64,000 nucleotides of DNA from Podospora pseudocomata (lineage: Eukaryota; Ascomycota; Sordariomycetes; Sordariales; Podosporaceae). Below, in pieces: positions 1-10,542 of the stretch. Numbering within the stretch: position 1 is the stretch's first letter; each line of letters starts with the position of its first letter. The stretch covers positions 2,542,001 through 2,606,000 of the forward strand of contig NC_085889.1 in assembly GCF_035222375.1 (NCBI RefSeq), read 5' to 3'. The notes under the pieces are model-generated. The model made no database searches. It was not told the origin of the DNA and saw nothing but the letters and a program-made list of their open reading frames with translations. Position numbers and translations under genes: made by a program.

Positions 1-48
1 CAAGGTCTTTGCTTTGGTTTAGTTTGGGCAGGACTGACAATGAGACAG

Positions 49-1317
49 AACTGGCAATCGCACTACAACCACACCGCCCCTCAGCTTGCGCTGCAACTCC
101 CCTCTTTGTCGGTGCTCTGCTCTACTATTGGGACAGGGGGTTGCATCACCGGCACAGGGCGATATCTCAAATCTCATTTGTCGTCTGATATCAAAGTTGT
201 TGGTGTTTGCAACGTCTTTGGAGACCCAACACCAGGGCCGAGACATTTCCCTGGGTTTGAGTCAAGCCCGTTTCCGTGGAGGGAGACGATTGACGAGTTT
301 GTTAGTGTCAAGTCGGAAGATTCCTTCAGGATGAGTATGAGGCTGAGTAGATACGGGATTATCTGCGGGCCGTCATCAGGGGAGGCACTTCATGGACTGC
401 TGGAGTGGCTGAGAGAAAATGGTACCAACGGACTGAAGAGGGATGAAAATGGGGAGGTGAACTGTGTGTTTTTGTGTGCGGATTTGCCGTATCAGTATAT
501 GGAGTTGTATTATCAGAAGCTAGGGGAGGAGGAGTTTCCAGGAATCAGAAATCAGGTATGTATCACCCAGAAAAGGGAAGAGGAGTAATGACTGACAAGG
601 GAACAGTGCTTGTTAGAGGTGGACCAAGACCCCTATGACGAAAGATGGTTCCTTACGCCAGAGCAGACAGTCGACATGTTGGTTGGGGAGGGTGGTGAGA
701 AGTATGATGGGGAGATGCTATGCATGGTGCCCTCTTCTTGTGCTTGCACAACGACGCGAACATCAAGAACATACAGGCAGCAACAGCAACCAATTGAGGG
801 GATATTCGGGGACTGTTCACCAGGTGCGGTATCAGATGTCTCGGAGTCTGCCTCGACGATATTCTCGACGGCATCACCATCATCATCGGTGTACAGTGTC
901 GCTACCACGACCAGTGTTGAGTCACAGCATTCTTCGATGGGGAAGGTCATCGATGTAAGGCCGAGAGCGGAGTTTGTCAAATCCCATCTGAGAAATGCGG
1001 TGAATATTCCATTATCAGTGACAAAGGATGACTTTTATGGGGATCCGCAGGCTGTTTATGGGAGGTGGAAGGAAATGAATGCCGCGTTCAAAGAGACTGG
1101 TGTATTGAATCACCAAGAGGAAGATGATGACAGACAAACACTTGTCGTTTGTTTGGATGGGGACTCTGGAAAGATGGCGGCTTCTATGCTCAGAGGGGCC
1201 AGCAAGAAGGTTGGCAAGAAGAGAGAAGTCTTTTGTGTAGATGGGGGGTGGGGTGTGTTGGAAGCGTGGCTAAGAAGGAGGGGCTATGGTGATGATGTCT
1301 GGGATGGGGTAGATTAG
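49..1317 (+). CDS. Cysteine synthase-like PLP enzyme fused to a rhodanese domain (5' partial)
   Basis: Bases 1-48 look like the end of an intron (CTGAC, then ACAG at 45-48), so the start codon lies left of the window. Exon 49-555 encodes the C-terminal part of a cysteine synthase/cystathionine beta-synthase fold: the NWQSH stretch, a Gly-rich TIGTGGCITGTG phosphate-binding loop, and GPSSGEALHG near the end. A 51-base intron (556-606, GTATGT...CTGAC...ACAG) is phase 0. Exon 607-1317 has a Ser/Thr-rich linker and then a rhodanese-like domain (IDVRPRAEF, HLRNAVNIPL). The active-site loop reads VVCLDGDSGKMA. It keeps a Cys, but whether that is the sulfurtransferase nucleophile is not certain. Family knowledge: the PLP part uses O-acetylserine or a related substrate and the rhodanese part moves sulfane sulfur, so the fusion should act in cytosolic sulfur metabolism. 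The domain calls are firm; the exact substrate is not known. Confidence 0.88.
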
Positions 1318-1710
1318 CGGGGCAGTACATAGGTAATCAGTCCTTGAGTGTAAGATATTTCTTGACGCCCATTAAATAGGTATCCCTTAAGGTCGATCAA
1401 CTATCTTCGAAGTTTTCAGGGCCTGTTACTCATATTTTAAGGCCTTTCTTTTGCATTTCAGTCTCCACTATTTTGTCCATGGCGTGGGTGGTGTTTTTGA
1501 GCATAAGATCTATTTACCCTGAATGCTAACTTCTCTATAACAACAAAAGAAACAAGACATGCTATTCGACAGTATCCCCAACACACCAAGCGACCAGCAC
1601 GGTGGGCTAGGAAAAGGCTAGGGTTGATGGGAATATTACACTCAAAGTCTCAGGTCCCAGTGAGCCACTGGCTGACAATAGGCTGTTTTTCTTCCTCTTC
1701 TAACATATGC
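1318..1710. other. Intergenic, no gene seen
   Basis: This holds the 3' flank of the cysteine synthase/rhodanese gene. It is AT-richer than the coding regions and contains no frame that I can support. Confidence 0.6.
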
Positions 1711-2130
1711 TCATTTAATGATTGTCGATTTTGAAAACAGATCAAACCTTCTGCTTGGGGTTCGATGCATTGGGTCATGATAGATCACGTCTAATTTACT
1801 TTTGTCGATTATCAAGCCTTCCTGATGACAAAGAACTCGAACACAACCGGGCTTCTTGCGTTCAAAGCCAGGCTTGTCAACTATAAGCGGAAAGCTGCAA
1901 AAGGGCTTATCAACGGTGAGGTCAGAGATGTTCTCAGCCTCATTCTTAAAGTCGTGGGGATAGAAATTCTTGCAGTTGGAGGACCGAATACACGTGTATT
2001 TGGTCATATTGCCAGGGGCATTGTCGAGCTGCAGTTGAACAATTAAACGCGGGATATATTTCAAGAGATTTTTGGTACTAAGGCCTTCGCAGTGGTACCA
2101 TAGCAACGTTAACATGATGCCACAAATCAA
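1711..2130 (-). CDS. Possible small secreted protein, function unknown
   Basis: The open frame is 139 residues. It begins with a short hydrophobic segment (MICGIMLTLLWY) that could be a signal peptide. Several Cys follow (YTCIRSSNCKNF, PFCSFP, GCVRVLCHQ), a spacing seen in small secreted fungal proteins. There are two potential N-glycosylation sites (NMTK, NISD). I recognise no family. The surrounding DNA is AT-richer than the neighbouring genes, and no intron is needed to keep the frame open. It could be a chance frame, or a decayed or effector-like gene; transcription would decide. Confidence 0.3.
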   Translation of the reverse strand: MICGIMLTLLWYHCEGLSTKNLLKYIPRLIVQLQLDNAPGNMTKYTCIRSSNCKNFYPHDFKNEAENISDLTVDKPFCSFPLIVDKPGFERKKPGCVRVLCHQEGLIIDKSKLDVIYHDPMHRTPSRRFDLFSKSTIIK

Positions 2131-2410
2131 TCCGGCGAAGCGATGATACTGCCCGCCTCTACGGAAATATCTGTAGTGATGGCCATATACTTACCACTGG
2201 GCCAAGTTGGGTGGAAGTCGTTGTTTCGGTTGACGTCGAGTCTGCAGTAAGTCTACCGTTCGGAAGATGACTAGCAGATAGATGCAAGGACATGATGCGC
2301 TATACAAAGCGGAGAATGTTGAGCATGCAATGGGATGGCGATGAATGAGCAGATTACTATTGACCCAAAGCAGAACGACAACTGGTTTTCATATATAACG
2401 CTCGGTAGGT
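2131..2410. other. Intergenic, no gene seen
   Basis: No convincing coding frame, tRNA or repeat was seen here. Confidence 0.5.
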
Positions 2411-2805
2411 CTACTCATCTTCAAGCTGTATTCTGGTAGCCGTTTCAGAATGAGGCCTTCAATTATATTGCCTCACACCTTGTTCGTTCAACTTCACGAA
2501 GACGACGTCAGGTATGTTCCAGTTTCGAATACAGACACAACTGCCCCAGGGCCGTCGGCTATGGAGTCTTTGTTGAAGCGACTTAACGTCTTGTGTTCCG
2601 TGCCCAATCACAGGACATAAGAGCATTGGGTGCTTCAATGTTCTTCGAGTCTCGATTGAGCAAGGCGTATCATTGGGTGTAAATCTCAATGATCGTAGAT
2701 ATAAGCAAACTTTCTCAGATATGACGACGATCAAGCTCCGTAACGACCACGGCTTATACTTCAGAATCGCCCAACTCGCTTCTAAGGGCACCTTTAATTA
2801 AACAT
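2411..2805 (+). pseudogene. Possible coding remnant, two frames, no family recognised
   Basis: Two adjacent plus-strand frames read like protein but do not connect. The first (about 2411-2620) contains SRFRMRPSIILPHTLFVQLH and then VPVSNTDTTAPGP. The second (about 2590-2802) contains NVLRVSIEQGVSLGVNLNDR and ends TIKLRNDHGLYFRIAQLASK before a stop. No splice pair that I could find joins them in frame, and neither has an obvious start. The simplest reading is a fragment of a decayed gene. It may also be chance, because I recognise no homologue. The minus-strand frame over the same bases looks less protein-like. Confidence 0.25.
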
Positions 2806-3748
2806 CAGACTTAGGCTCGTCCTGCGACAAGTTGTGGCCTGGGAATCATGAAGACAAAGCTGCGGCGATTCTGAGTTGTCACTTTAAGAGAACGTCAACA
2901 ATGGATTCAGGGGTTAAGGGGTATGCACGGGCCAAGGGGGGTTCATGGTTGGTGTGTCTGTTGTTTTTGAACCATTGGTTTTGCTGAAGATAGATCTGTG
3001 ACGTGCAGGTACCACTGGTTTTTTATGACCAAGGTAAGGACATCAGAAGTGTAAAGCCGGGTGTTGGCAGATTAAGGTCTTGCCTGTCCAGCCCATCTAA
3101 TTGTAGTTGAGCTCCTTCCCAAGTACCTATTTCCCCGTCTTTTTGTCCCTCGCCCAACAATGTGGTAGAGAGCGGTATCATATTCTGACAAAATGTCTTT
3201 GTGTATTTGTTGACAAGCTCTTTGTGACCAAGTCTCGGGTTTCCGCTAAGCCCTACTTTCAGCTTCGGCCTTAACCCTTGAATCAGGTGTGTTGCACCCG
3301 TAGAAGTTGCCTTCGCCTCGGTCCGCGACGGCCAACAACGGTTTCCCGCTCGTGTATGCTCAATACCACTGAGCTCCTTCCATCGGCTTTTTACTATGAT
3401 TCCAGCGATACGGCCGATATGTGGCTCAGCTTATTTTACGGTTGCCGCTGTTAACCCCAAAAAGCTCCACTTCGCGACTTCCCCCCCGCCCGGCCTAGCT
3501 TTTGCAGCGGCCCCCACCATGCTCCCGATCGCTGCATTCCCGCTCCAGACACATAATCGATACAAGAGCCACCGATCAATGTCAGAAAACACTCAAATAC
3601 TTTCGCTCAAGGATTTTCTTCTCAGAATTTCCCTTCGAGTACTTCAAGACAGCTTGACAACCCTCCAGTTCCACCTCACTCCCTACACTCAGCCGCTGAG
3701 GTCATCGCTCATTCATTGTCAACAAATTCTCACAACCTCACCACAACA
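2806..3748. other. Intergenic and 5' flank of the next gene
   Basis: Nothing coding is supported. The last 200 bases are C/T-rich, as is usual for leaders of ascomycete genes (TTCCACCTCACTCC, then CCTCACCACAACA just before the ATG at 3749). Confidence 0.55.
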
Positions 3749-4690
3749 ATGGAACAGCTCACCGTTCTCATCCTCGGCGCAGGCTGGACATCCACCTTCC
3801 TTATCCCCCTCCTCACCACCTCCTCCACCCCCTTCGCCGCCACCACCACAACCGGCCGAACCGTCTCGGGCGTCCCGACAATCCGCTTCAAGTTCGACCC
3901 CGCCAACACACCAGAAGAGGAGCTCCGCTCCGCGATTGCCGCCCTCCCAGCAGCGAAATACGTCCTGATCACTTTCCCCCTCACCGGCAATGGCCCCTCC
4001 AAGACATTGATCGAGATGTACAATTCCACACATCAATCCCACTCTTCCTCCGCCTCTCAAAAAGCCCGGTTCATCCAGCTTGGCTCAACGGGTATTTGGG
4101 GTGCGGGTCGCACTACTGCTGCGGCGGATAAGGAGAGGGTGGAGAGGGAGTTGGCGGAGAAGAGGGGAGGTGATCCATGGGTGAATCGGCATTCCCCTAT
4201 TAATGAGGCCAACCCCAGGGTGATCGCTGAGAAGGAGCTTCTTGAATTGGGAGGGTGCGTGCTCAACTTGAGTGGGCTGTGGGGAGGGGAGAGGAAGCCA
4301 GTTAATTGGATTGGGAGAGTGGCTGCTACCAAGGAGGCGATCAAGGGGAAGACAAGCCTGCATATGATTCATGGGGAGGATATTGCCCGGGCGGTGGTCA
4401 AGATTGTCACTAATGAGGAGGACAAGTGGGAGAATGGAGGGGGTAAGGGGGAGAGGTGGATGTTGACTGATGGCTTTGTTTATGATTGGTGGGCGCTGTT
4501 GGCAGGGTGGGCAGAGGGAGAGGATGGTGAGGTGAGGGAGCAGGGGAGGTGGGTGAGGGAGTTGATGGAAGAGGAGGGAGTGAGGGCGCTGCCGAGGGGG
4601 ATGGAAATGCTGGGGAGGTGTTATGACTCGAGGGAGTTTTGGAGGGTTTGGGGGTTGGTGCCGCTTAGAGCGGGGGTGTTGAATGAGTGA
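3749..4690 (+). CDS. YeeZ-like NAD(P)-binding Rossmann-fold protein (313 aa)
   Basis: A single-exon gene. I chose ATG 3749 because it is the first ATG in frame, sits in AACAATGG context, and is followed at once by the nucleotide-binding motif LTVLILGAGWTSTFL (Gly-X-Gly-X-X type). Further features of the extended/atypical SDR or epimerase fold are ARFIQLGSTGIWG in mid-protein and a late WMLTDGFVYDWW. This matches the family of bacterial YeeZ and fungal proteins annotated as NAD(P)-binding. The YxxxK catalytic pair of classical SDRs is not obvious, so the reaction is unknown. The coding strand is C-rich in its first half and strongly G/purine-rich in its second half. The gene stands alone, with no operon-like neighbour. 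Confidence 0.85.
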   Translation: MEQLTVLILGAGWTSTFLIPLLTTSSTPFAATTTTGRTVSGVPTIRFKFDPANTPEEELRSAIAALPAAKYVLITFPLTGNGPSKTLIEMYNSTHQSHSSSASQKARFIQLGSTGIWGAGRTTAAADKERVERELAEKRGGDPWVNRHSPINEANPRVIAEKELLELGGCVLNLSGLWGGERKPVNWIGRVAATKEAIKGKTSLHMIHGEDIARAVVKIVTNEEDKWENGGGKGERWMLTDGFVYDWWALLAGWAEGEDGEVREQGRWVRELMEEEGVRALPRGMEMLGRCYDSREFWRVWGLVPLRAGVLNE

Positions 4691-4931
4691 GAAGGTTGGT
4701 ATGAAGGGGTGGGAGGTATGTGTGGTGTAACGATGAGCATGCGAGGCTGTTGTTGTATCATTGACTATGGGGAAGAGGTAGCGGTTGCGGGTTTTGGTGG
4801 TGCGACTTTGTCTTGGAGGACTGTAGCTATCTCATGGCGAATTCTGATGGGCGAATAATAGTTTATTAGCAAGAAAAAAATTAATTATCGCCTGAGAAGA
4901 AGGTTATTTTTTGATGATCCAGCAAAACGCA

Positions 4932-5002
4932 TGCATCAGCCGTGAATCGAACACGGGGCCCATCGATGGCAACGATGGATTTTACCACTAAACCACTGAT
5001 GC
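4932..5002 (-). tRNA. tRNA-Gly (anticodon GCC)
   Basis: On the minus strand the 71-nt gene folds fully. The 7-bp acceptor stem is GCATCAG/CTGATGC with discriminator A. The D-arm contains GGTTTAGTGG, and the T-arm has the loop TTCGATT. The anticodon stem CATCG/CGATG encloses the loop TTGCCAT, which gives anticodon GCC. There is no intron. A T-rich stretch (TTTTTTTCTTGC on the gene strand) downstream, near 4860-4880, suits RNA polymerase III termination. Confidence 0.95.
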
Positions 5003-5740
5003 TGTTTGATGATTGGATACTGGTTAGTTCAGAAATTGACTTCATCGCAGGACTGGCGGACGAGATGGGACGAGCATCGTAAATTAACATGGAACTAGAA
5101 TAGGTTAAAGAGTCTTAGAAGGACAAAGCAAGTTGGTCCCCTGCCTCTGTTCCATTGTTTTGTCCTTGTGCACGGACCATGACATGCCCCTGAGCCCCTG
5201 ACTCTGAGCCTCCTGGCTACCAGGACCCCTGAACCTATCTACTGTTAAGGGTTGAGAAAGCCGACAGGTGATTCTTCTGGATGTTCTTCGAACTGCAAAT
5301 TATTATGCCGCGCCCTTCTTGGAAGTAGCTCGAGCTCGGTTTCGGATTCGGCATTCAGTTGTATTGCTAGCTTTGCTGTTTGTTGACTGGGGTTTGAGTA
5401 GGAACAATGCTTTGTGTTTTGAGCAGGGAATTCGAGAGAGCGCCTAACACCAGATGGTTTTGTTTGGAAGACTCTTTTTGAACCATGTGGTTAGTGCGCT
5501 AGGGGTTTACATGTCTGGCATGTTGTAGCTCATGTGGGAAAGGCGCCATGACAAGACCATGTGGGTGGAGCTGGCTGAAGGGGAGGAGAGTATATAATGA
5601 AGTGAAAAGTTCTTCTCCAAAACTAGTCGTACAAATCAATCTCTATAGCATATCTAACCTGTACCGCCACCGAGTTTTGCTGCGGCCAGCCGATCCTTAT
5701 TCAGCTCTATCTCGAGACATCTTTGAATATTATTTACAGG
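5003..5740. other. Intergenic, no gene seen
   Basis: No supported feature apart from the probable leader of the following small gene. A TATATAA-like stretch lies near 5590. Confidence 0.5.
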
Positions 5741-6415
5741 ATGGACAACACCAACGACAACTTCGCTGGCGACCGCCCAACTCCCGTCAATCATTTCCCG
5801 GTATTTGACTCAACAAGAACTTATGCTATCGTAGCCAACAGCTTTGATGAGTATAAGTGGCCAATTGGTTGTATCTGGCTGCATGGGCCTGAATTAATGC
5901 AAAAGACTCAATGGCGTGAGCTCATTGACATTGGATAAGTGGTAAAAAGTCGCCCACGCAATGCTCTTGACATGCTTTCTAACTCTTCTGTTTAGTACCA
6001 CTGCCCGCACCTTGCTGACCATTCCCTATACTTGCACATCCCGGCCTCGATTATTCAAGACCAGTTCCGCGTTGCCCCCTCCGAGTCGAACCATATCACA
6101 GGGGGATCCCCAGGATATATTCCCTATCCTCATCTCTTCAGGAACTTTGAGCACTTTGCCAACTTGCAAACCTCAACTGATCGGCCTAGATATATCCACC
6201 CTTTCATTCATCCACTTGGCTTTTCCAACAACGGAAGACCGGGTATGGTTCGGCTGCTGTATCATCGTCCCCGTTCTGAAAGACGTGTTTGCGATGTGCT
6301 TTACCATCCGCCACAAACGGTCGTCTTTGCTCAGGCAGACTTGATCAGCGGGGATGTCTTGAATCACAAGGAGCAGTGGGATCTTGTGAGACGGTGGTCT
6401 AATATGCGTAGATGA
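5741..6415 (+). CDS. Hypothetical protein, probable two exons with an unclear donor
   Basis: The first frame starts at ATG 5741 (MDNTNDNFAGDRPTP) and reads to about 5935 (TQWRELIDIG). A very good 3' splice site follows (CTAAC, pyrimidines, TTTAG ending at 5995), and then a frame to 6415 (HCPHLADHSLYLHIPASIIQ ... VRRWSNMRR). The second frame is phase 0 from 5996. No ordinary GT donor joins the two in phase: the sequence at the expected place is GGATAAGTGG. A longer intron (5916-6059, GTGAGC...CAAG) would be in frame but uses a weaker acceptor. Either the junction is unusual or a donor has been lost. I recognise no domain. The protein would be about 200 residues. Confidence 0.4.
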
Positions 6416-7054
6416 GTGTGTATGTAAGCAGTGTTTCGTTGCGTGACACTGCCTAGGTAATTAGTCTTGTTCGATGTATAGATCATTGGCTTGGGTGTAT
6501 CCCCGTGGCCGGAATACGGCAGCGTGCCTTGTGTTTTCTTGTTGGCTATTCGTGACAATGAGTACGCAAGGTAGATAAAGAGAATCGAAACAGCCCTCTA
6601 CCCACGCATAGACATTAGGCTCGTTGTGTCACGGTCGATTGGTTCACTGAGTCAAAGCTAATGTAGTATCACACCTGGTTGACTAAAGCTAGGCTAAAGG
6701 GGAAAAAAAAGCAAAGAGCTTTGATTGACCAAGTCAGGGGGTTTATATGTGCAGGGCTGACACCATGTAGGGCTCCGCTTTGCTTTCTAGCCGGGCATGG
6801 TACACTCACCCACCACTTCACCATCACCCGCTCTTTCGCCATGACTGATTTCTCACATACTATCCTCAGTAGTATCGGACGAAGAATCCTCATCCCCGAT
6901 CTGTGCTTCGGAGTCTAGCTCCCCGGATTCGACTATGGCTCTGATGATCACATCATCACCATGCGGCTCATTGTATTCCTGCATGGTAGGTGTGAGGTCA
7001 CTATCTTTCATCTTGTAAATTTTATGCTCGGCGGGAGGCATCGTTGCAGACTTT
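6416..7054. other. Intergenic, no gene seen
   Basis: This is the 3' flank of the small gene and, on the other strand, of the ubiquitin-like/TPR gene. An acidic frame on the minus strand (SGELDSEAQIGDEDSSSD, about 6853-7050) lies just beyond the stop codon of that gene. It could be former coding sequence left behind by an earlier stop, or chance. Confidence 0.4.
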
Positions 7055-9367
7055 TCAAAGTGCTGTTTGAGGAGTCGGTACAGTGGGAAGATCCGGACGT
7101 AGCTCAAGGCATCTTTCGAAACCTTCCATCGCATCACGCTGCTGATTACACTGGTCGTACTGATCGCAAAGAAACAAGGTCAGCAGAAAAGCTTGTGAAC
7201 ACATTTGAGGAATTTACGCACCAGAACTCCTAAGTTATGCCAGTTTAACCACAAAGAAGGGTTGCGGTTTACCGACCGTGAAATAGCGTCCAGGGAGTCT
7301 CTATATTGCTCAATATTGTGATATAATATTCCAACAGTTACCCAGATTTCAGGGGCCCGTGGTTTGCGAGGAACAGCTTGATATAGGCTCTCATAGCTTC
7401 CACGATAATCATTCATGGTCATGTGTGCCCTGCCTAACAAGTACCAATAATCAGCAACAGAGGGATCTGCCATAAATAAGACATTAGTGATAATCCTATT
7501 GCTCTGGACACGGCAATTTAAGGTATTGGATACCTGAATTGACAGCTGTTTGGAAGCAACGTTTCGCTTCAGGGGGACCTCCAAGGCGCTCTGGGTCTTC
7601 CTCCCATGCAATAAAATGATGCAGACCGATAAAAGCATTGGCAGTCGCATCGGTGCTATCCGCTGCTAGCCTAGACAGAGCTTCATCCATGTCGCGGACA
7701 GGTTCGGCCGGTTCAGAGATGTGGACTCGAAGAAAGTGCTGCAATTCTTGAGCAAGTTGCATCAGGGGTAGCTGCGGCCCCCCAGGATTTTGGATAGTAC
7801 CACTGACTGGTAAACCACCGGGGACCTCGTCAGAGTTCTGCGTCCAGCCTACCAACTTGATAGCACGACTGCCCTCCTTATTTGACGATGCCTGGCGCCT
7901 ACAGACGGAGCTGAAATAGGACTTGGTTATTATCGCTGATCAAGACGGGGAGGTAACAGACGACTTACCATGTCCCCGCACGGTCACCTTTTGCGATCTC
8001 ACCAACACACCCAGGAAATGGGCATTTTTTTGGCGTGAGCATTCTTCCCAGTGTTCGCCCGAGATACCACCATGGCTTGTTGGATATGGATGCCCCTTTG
8101 ATGAAGGCATGTCAGTTATAATCATCAATTCTCATGCCACTTGCCGCGAGGGTGATAACAAATTGACCGTTGATGACTCGTTGAAGCCCAGGTCTCCCTG
8201 CAAAGATTACGTGCTGAAGCATGTTGCCGAAGGACTGTTTTTAATTAATACAAAATGCGGACACCTTGCACTGGATAACTCACATTCCATGACCTGCAGG
8301 CTTGAAGTGGCAAGCCCCATGTGTCGCCCAGAACGTCGTCCCGGCGGACGACATCAACGTCAACATGGCGCGGAATAGCCTCAATAGCTTGAACGACGCG
8401 TTTCATTTGGTTGGCGATGTGAAGTAGTAAAAGCGTATTCCGCCCAATTGCCTCCAGCATCTCCTTGGAACATGTTGCTACACTAGGCTGGATGTCAGAG
8501 AAAGCCACAGGTCTCGGGAAGTGCTCAGCATTACAAAATGAAGAGCTCTCGGATATCTTTTATCAACACCGCAAGTCTCTTCACCGCCCGGCCTATGGCA
8601 TCCGCGTGGCGTTGAGCCATGGTACATGACTTGCTCGTTGCCGTGGACAACTGCTCCATGTGCTTGGTCACAGCTTCCAGCCCTCTACGGACTGTCTGAG
8701 CTTCTTGGGATTGTTTTGTCGCTTGGGTGGCTGTGAGTGATTGAAGATCTGCGATGGCCTTTGGGGTTGCCGCAACAATGGTAAAAATGGACGATGTCTA
8801 CCGCATGAGAGCGCTCGAGTGCTTCTCGACAAGAGCGGCTTGGGCGTTTCCAGCATGTTCAACCTCCGAGGAGAGCCTCTTGTTCTGACCACTGCGACGA
8901 TTGGCTCATATAGTCACTCCAGATCAATTCTTATAACACAAATAACCTACAGTTGCTGTGTGCTAAGTAACATGTTGATGGCCAACATCTTGGATAGAAT
9001 AGTCGTGCGAAGCTCATCCATGTCCTTTACGCGATATCATGGACCAGTGGAGTCGAGTTCCAATGCTGGCAAGGCTCCGTGTAGTTGGAAAGTGGCCGAG
9101 ACTGCCCTCCTTCGCCCTCATTTTGTCCGCCATGGCCTGGAGGGGAATGAGGCAGTGCATGGCAATCGCGCCGATCTTGTCGATATTTCGGCACTCATCG
9201 TCGTTGGAGGGCCGAAGTTGGGAGGCATGTCACAGGGTGCTGCTGAGGAGGTCAAGTTCAATGCTCAGCTGTTGGAAATGTGCGGGTGCATCCTTGTAGT
9301 TGCGGAGGTCTAGGACAACCCGTTCGAAGAGGCCCAGCACGGCGATGATCTCGCCCACAGATGCCAT
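7055..9367 (-). pseudogene. Decayed gene: helical N-domain, ubiquitin-like (ULD) domain, zinc ribbon and Ssn6-like TPRs
   Basis: Read on the minus strand, the frame begins MASVGEIIAVLGLFERVVLD at 9367. It continues through a long helical region and ATCSKEMLEAIGRNTLLLLH to WGLPLQACRSWN. This is the layout of a large ascomycete family with a C-terminal ULD-type ubiquitin-like domain (here NMLQHVIFAGRPGLQRVIN). A Cys pair follows (CPFPGC ... CSVC, zinc-ribbon-like), then at least two TPRs resembling the Cyc8/Ssn6 corepressor (VADYWYLLGRAHMTMNDYRG, EIWVTVGILYHNIEQYRDSL). The gene ends at TGA 7057-7055. Introns with good sites lie at 7911-7968 and in three or more other places. The frame carries about three in-frame stops and one +1 shift between about 8030 and 9260, so no full-length product is expected. 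The TPR half (7055-7910) looks intact. In relatives two of the stop positions carry Arg and Trp (from memory), which implies transitions. Confidence 0.75.
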
Positions 9368-9894
9368 CACCGCTGTTGTCGGCACAAACCCGGAGCGTTG
9401 ATTCTTCTACTGTGTAGATGGCGAGTTCAAGGTCTACCAGATACCTTACCCCACCTCTGCCTTGAGCGGAATTGATCAGGTTTCACAAGCTGTGGGGCAC
9501 CAGACAAAGGGCCCGGGTTTTTACCAGACCCACACTTATTTGCTTTCATGGACGGGTTTCCTATTTGTTTACTTTTAGACTGAATAACCAACAACTGATT
9601 ACTGTATCACCAATTTGTCTCCCATTTTGACCATTTTGGCTATTTTGGCCTCACTTTCGCAGCCAGTGACTTGCCTAGGTCACCAGCCCAACACAAGCAA
9701 TGTGCGCGGACAGACGCGGATATAGTCAGACCCTGACCACCAATGAACAGAGAGTATCAGGGTAGGATGCAGTTCACGCAGATGGATACGTAATTCAGTC
9801 ACGGCTAGCCCGTGAAACTATGGACGATGTTGCTACCGAGGTAGCACACTAAATCGCTCTCCACCTCAAAGCACAGAGTACCAGAACTAGGCAC
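9368..9894. other. Intergenic, short AT-biased spacer
   Basis: No gene seen. It contains a small 9-base tandem array (listed separately) and T-rich runs. Confidence 0.5.
9624..9650. repeat. Three tandem 9-base units
   Basis: The units ATTTTGACC, ATTTTGGCT and ATTTTGGCC lie head to tail. It is short, and no function can be read from it. Confidence 0.8.
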
Positions 9895-10521
9895 CTAGAA
9901 ACCCTTGGGTCCGCAGTACTGCTTCTTGCGCCACACCAGGTACAGATAGTCGCCGCCACGACCCTTGTTGATGTCACCCGTCATGCTGTTCCAGCCATCC
10001 GGGGGGCTGTGCTGAGCGTCACCGGTTCTCCAAAGAGCAACATCGGTAACAAAGCTGGTGAAGCAAGAAAGGAGAGTCGTTAGCTACTATCCAGGAAAAC
10101 AAGCACGGGCTCCCAGGATTCGAAACAACTCACTGAGTGGCATCCATATTGTTGGACCATGAGAAGTAGCGGTAGTCACCGCCGGCACCCTTGGCAAGGT
10201 CGTCATTGCGGTTGCCGTCGGCGCTGCCGCGGATGTCGGTCCAGAAATTGTCGACCATCATCTTGGGCCTGGGCGCGCGCTTGGGGATGAGCCAGACTTA
10301 CTCGCCTCCAAAGCCCTTGTTGATGTCGGCGGATTGGCCGTTGATCTCGTTGATGGAGTCGCCGGGCTTATTCTCGCCGTAGTGAGTCTGTTTTTGATCA
10401 GGTGTTAGTTCTAGGGGGATTCTACGGAGGACTGGGTGTGCACCTACCTCAAACCAGGAGAAGAACTCTCCGTAGTTGCGGGTGGACCCGGGGGATTGCT
10501 GCGGGTAGACTCAGAAGGCAT
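9895..10521 (-). pseudogene. Beta-prism (MABP-like) repeat protein, incomplete or interrupted
   Basis: Three copies of a Gly-rich motif occur in one frame on the minus strand: DINKGFGGE followed by VWLIPKR, DLAKGAGGDYRYFSW, and DINKGRGGDYLYLVWRKK. This DxNKGxGGxYxYL pattern is that of MABP/beta-prism-like domains, each motif marking one sheet. At least two introns have good donors (GTAGGT near 10447, GTGAGT near 10133) and acceptors that keep the frame. The product ends at 9895 (KKQYCGPKGF). No start codon fits the frame cleanly; the upstream boundary runs into the divergently oriented gene at about 10540. The gene looks broken or wrongly bounded. The cellular role is unknown. Beta-prism folds in other proteins bind membranes or glycans. 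Confidence 0.5.
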
Positions 10522-10542
10522 ATTGAGTGACCGTGTTAGAAG

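Noticed and set aside
3396-3968. 190-residue plus-strand frame overlapping the YeeZ-like gene
   Set aside because: Ser/Pro low complexity in another frame of a well-supported gene. It lacks a domain and ends inside that gene.
9624-9650. Three 9-base repeats considered as an operator array
   Set aside because: Too short and imperfect, in a spacer between two decayed genes. No protein-binding logic can be inferred.
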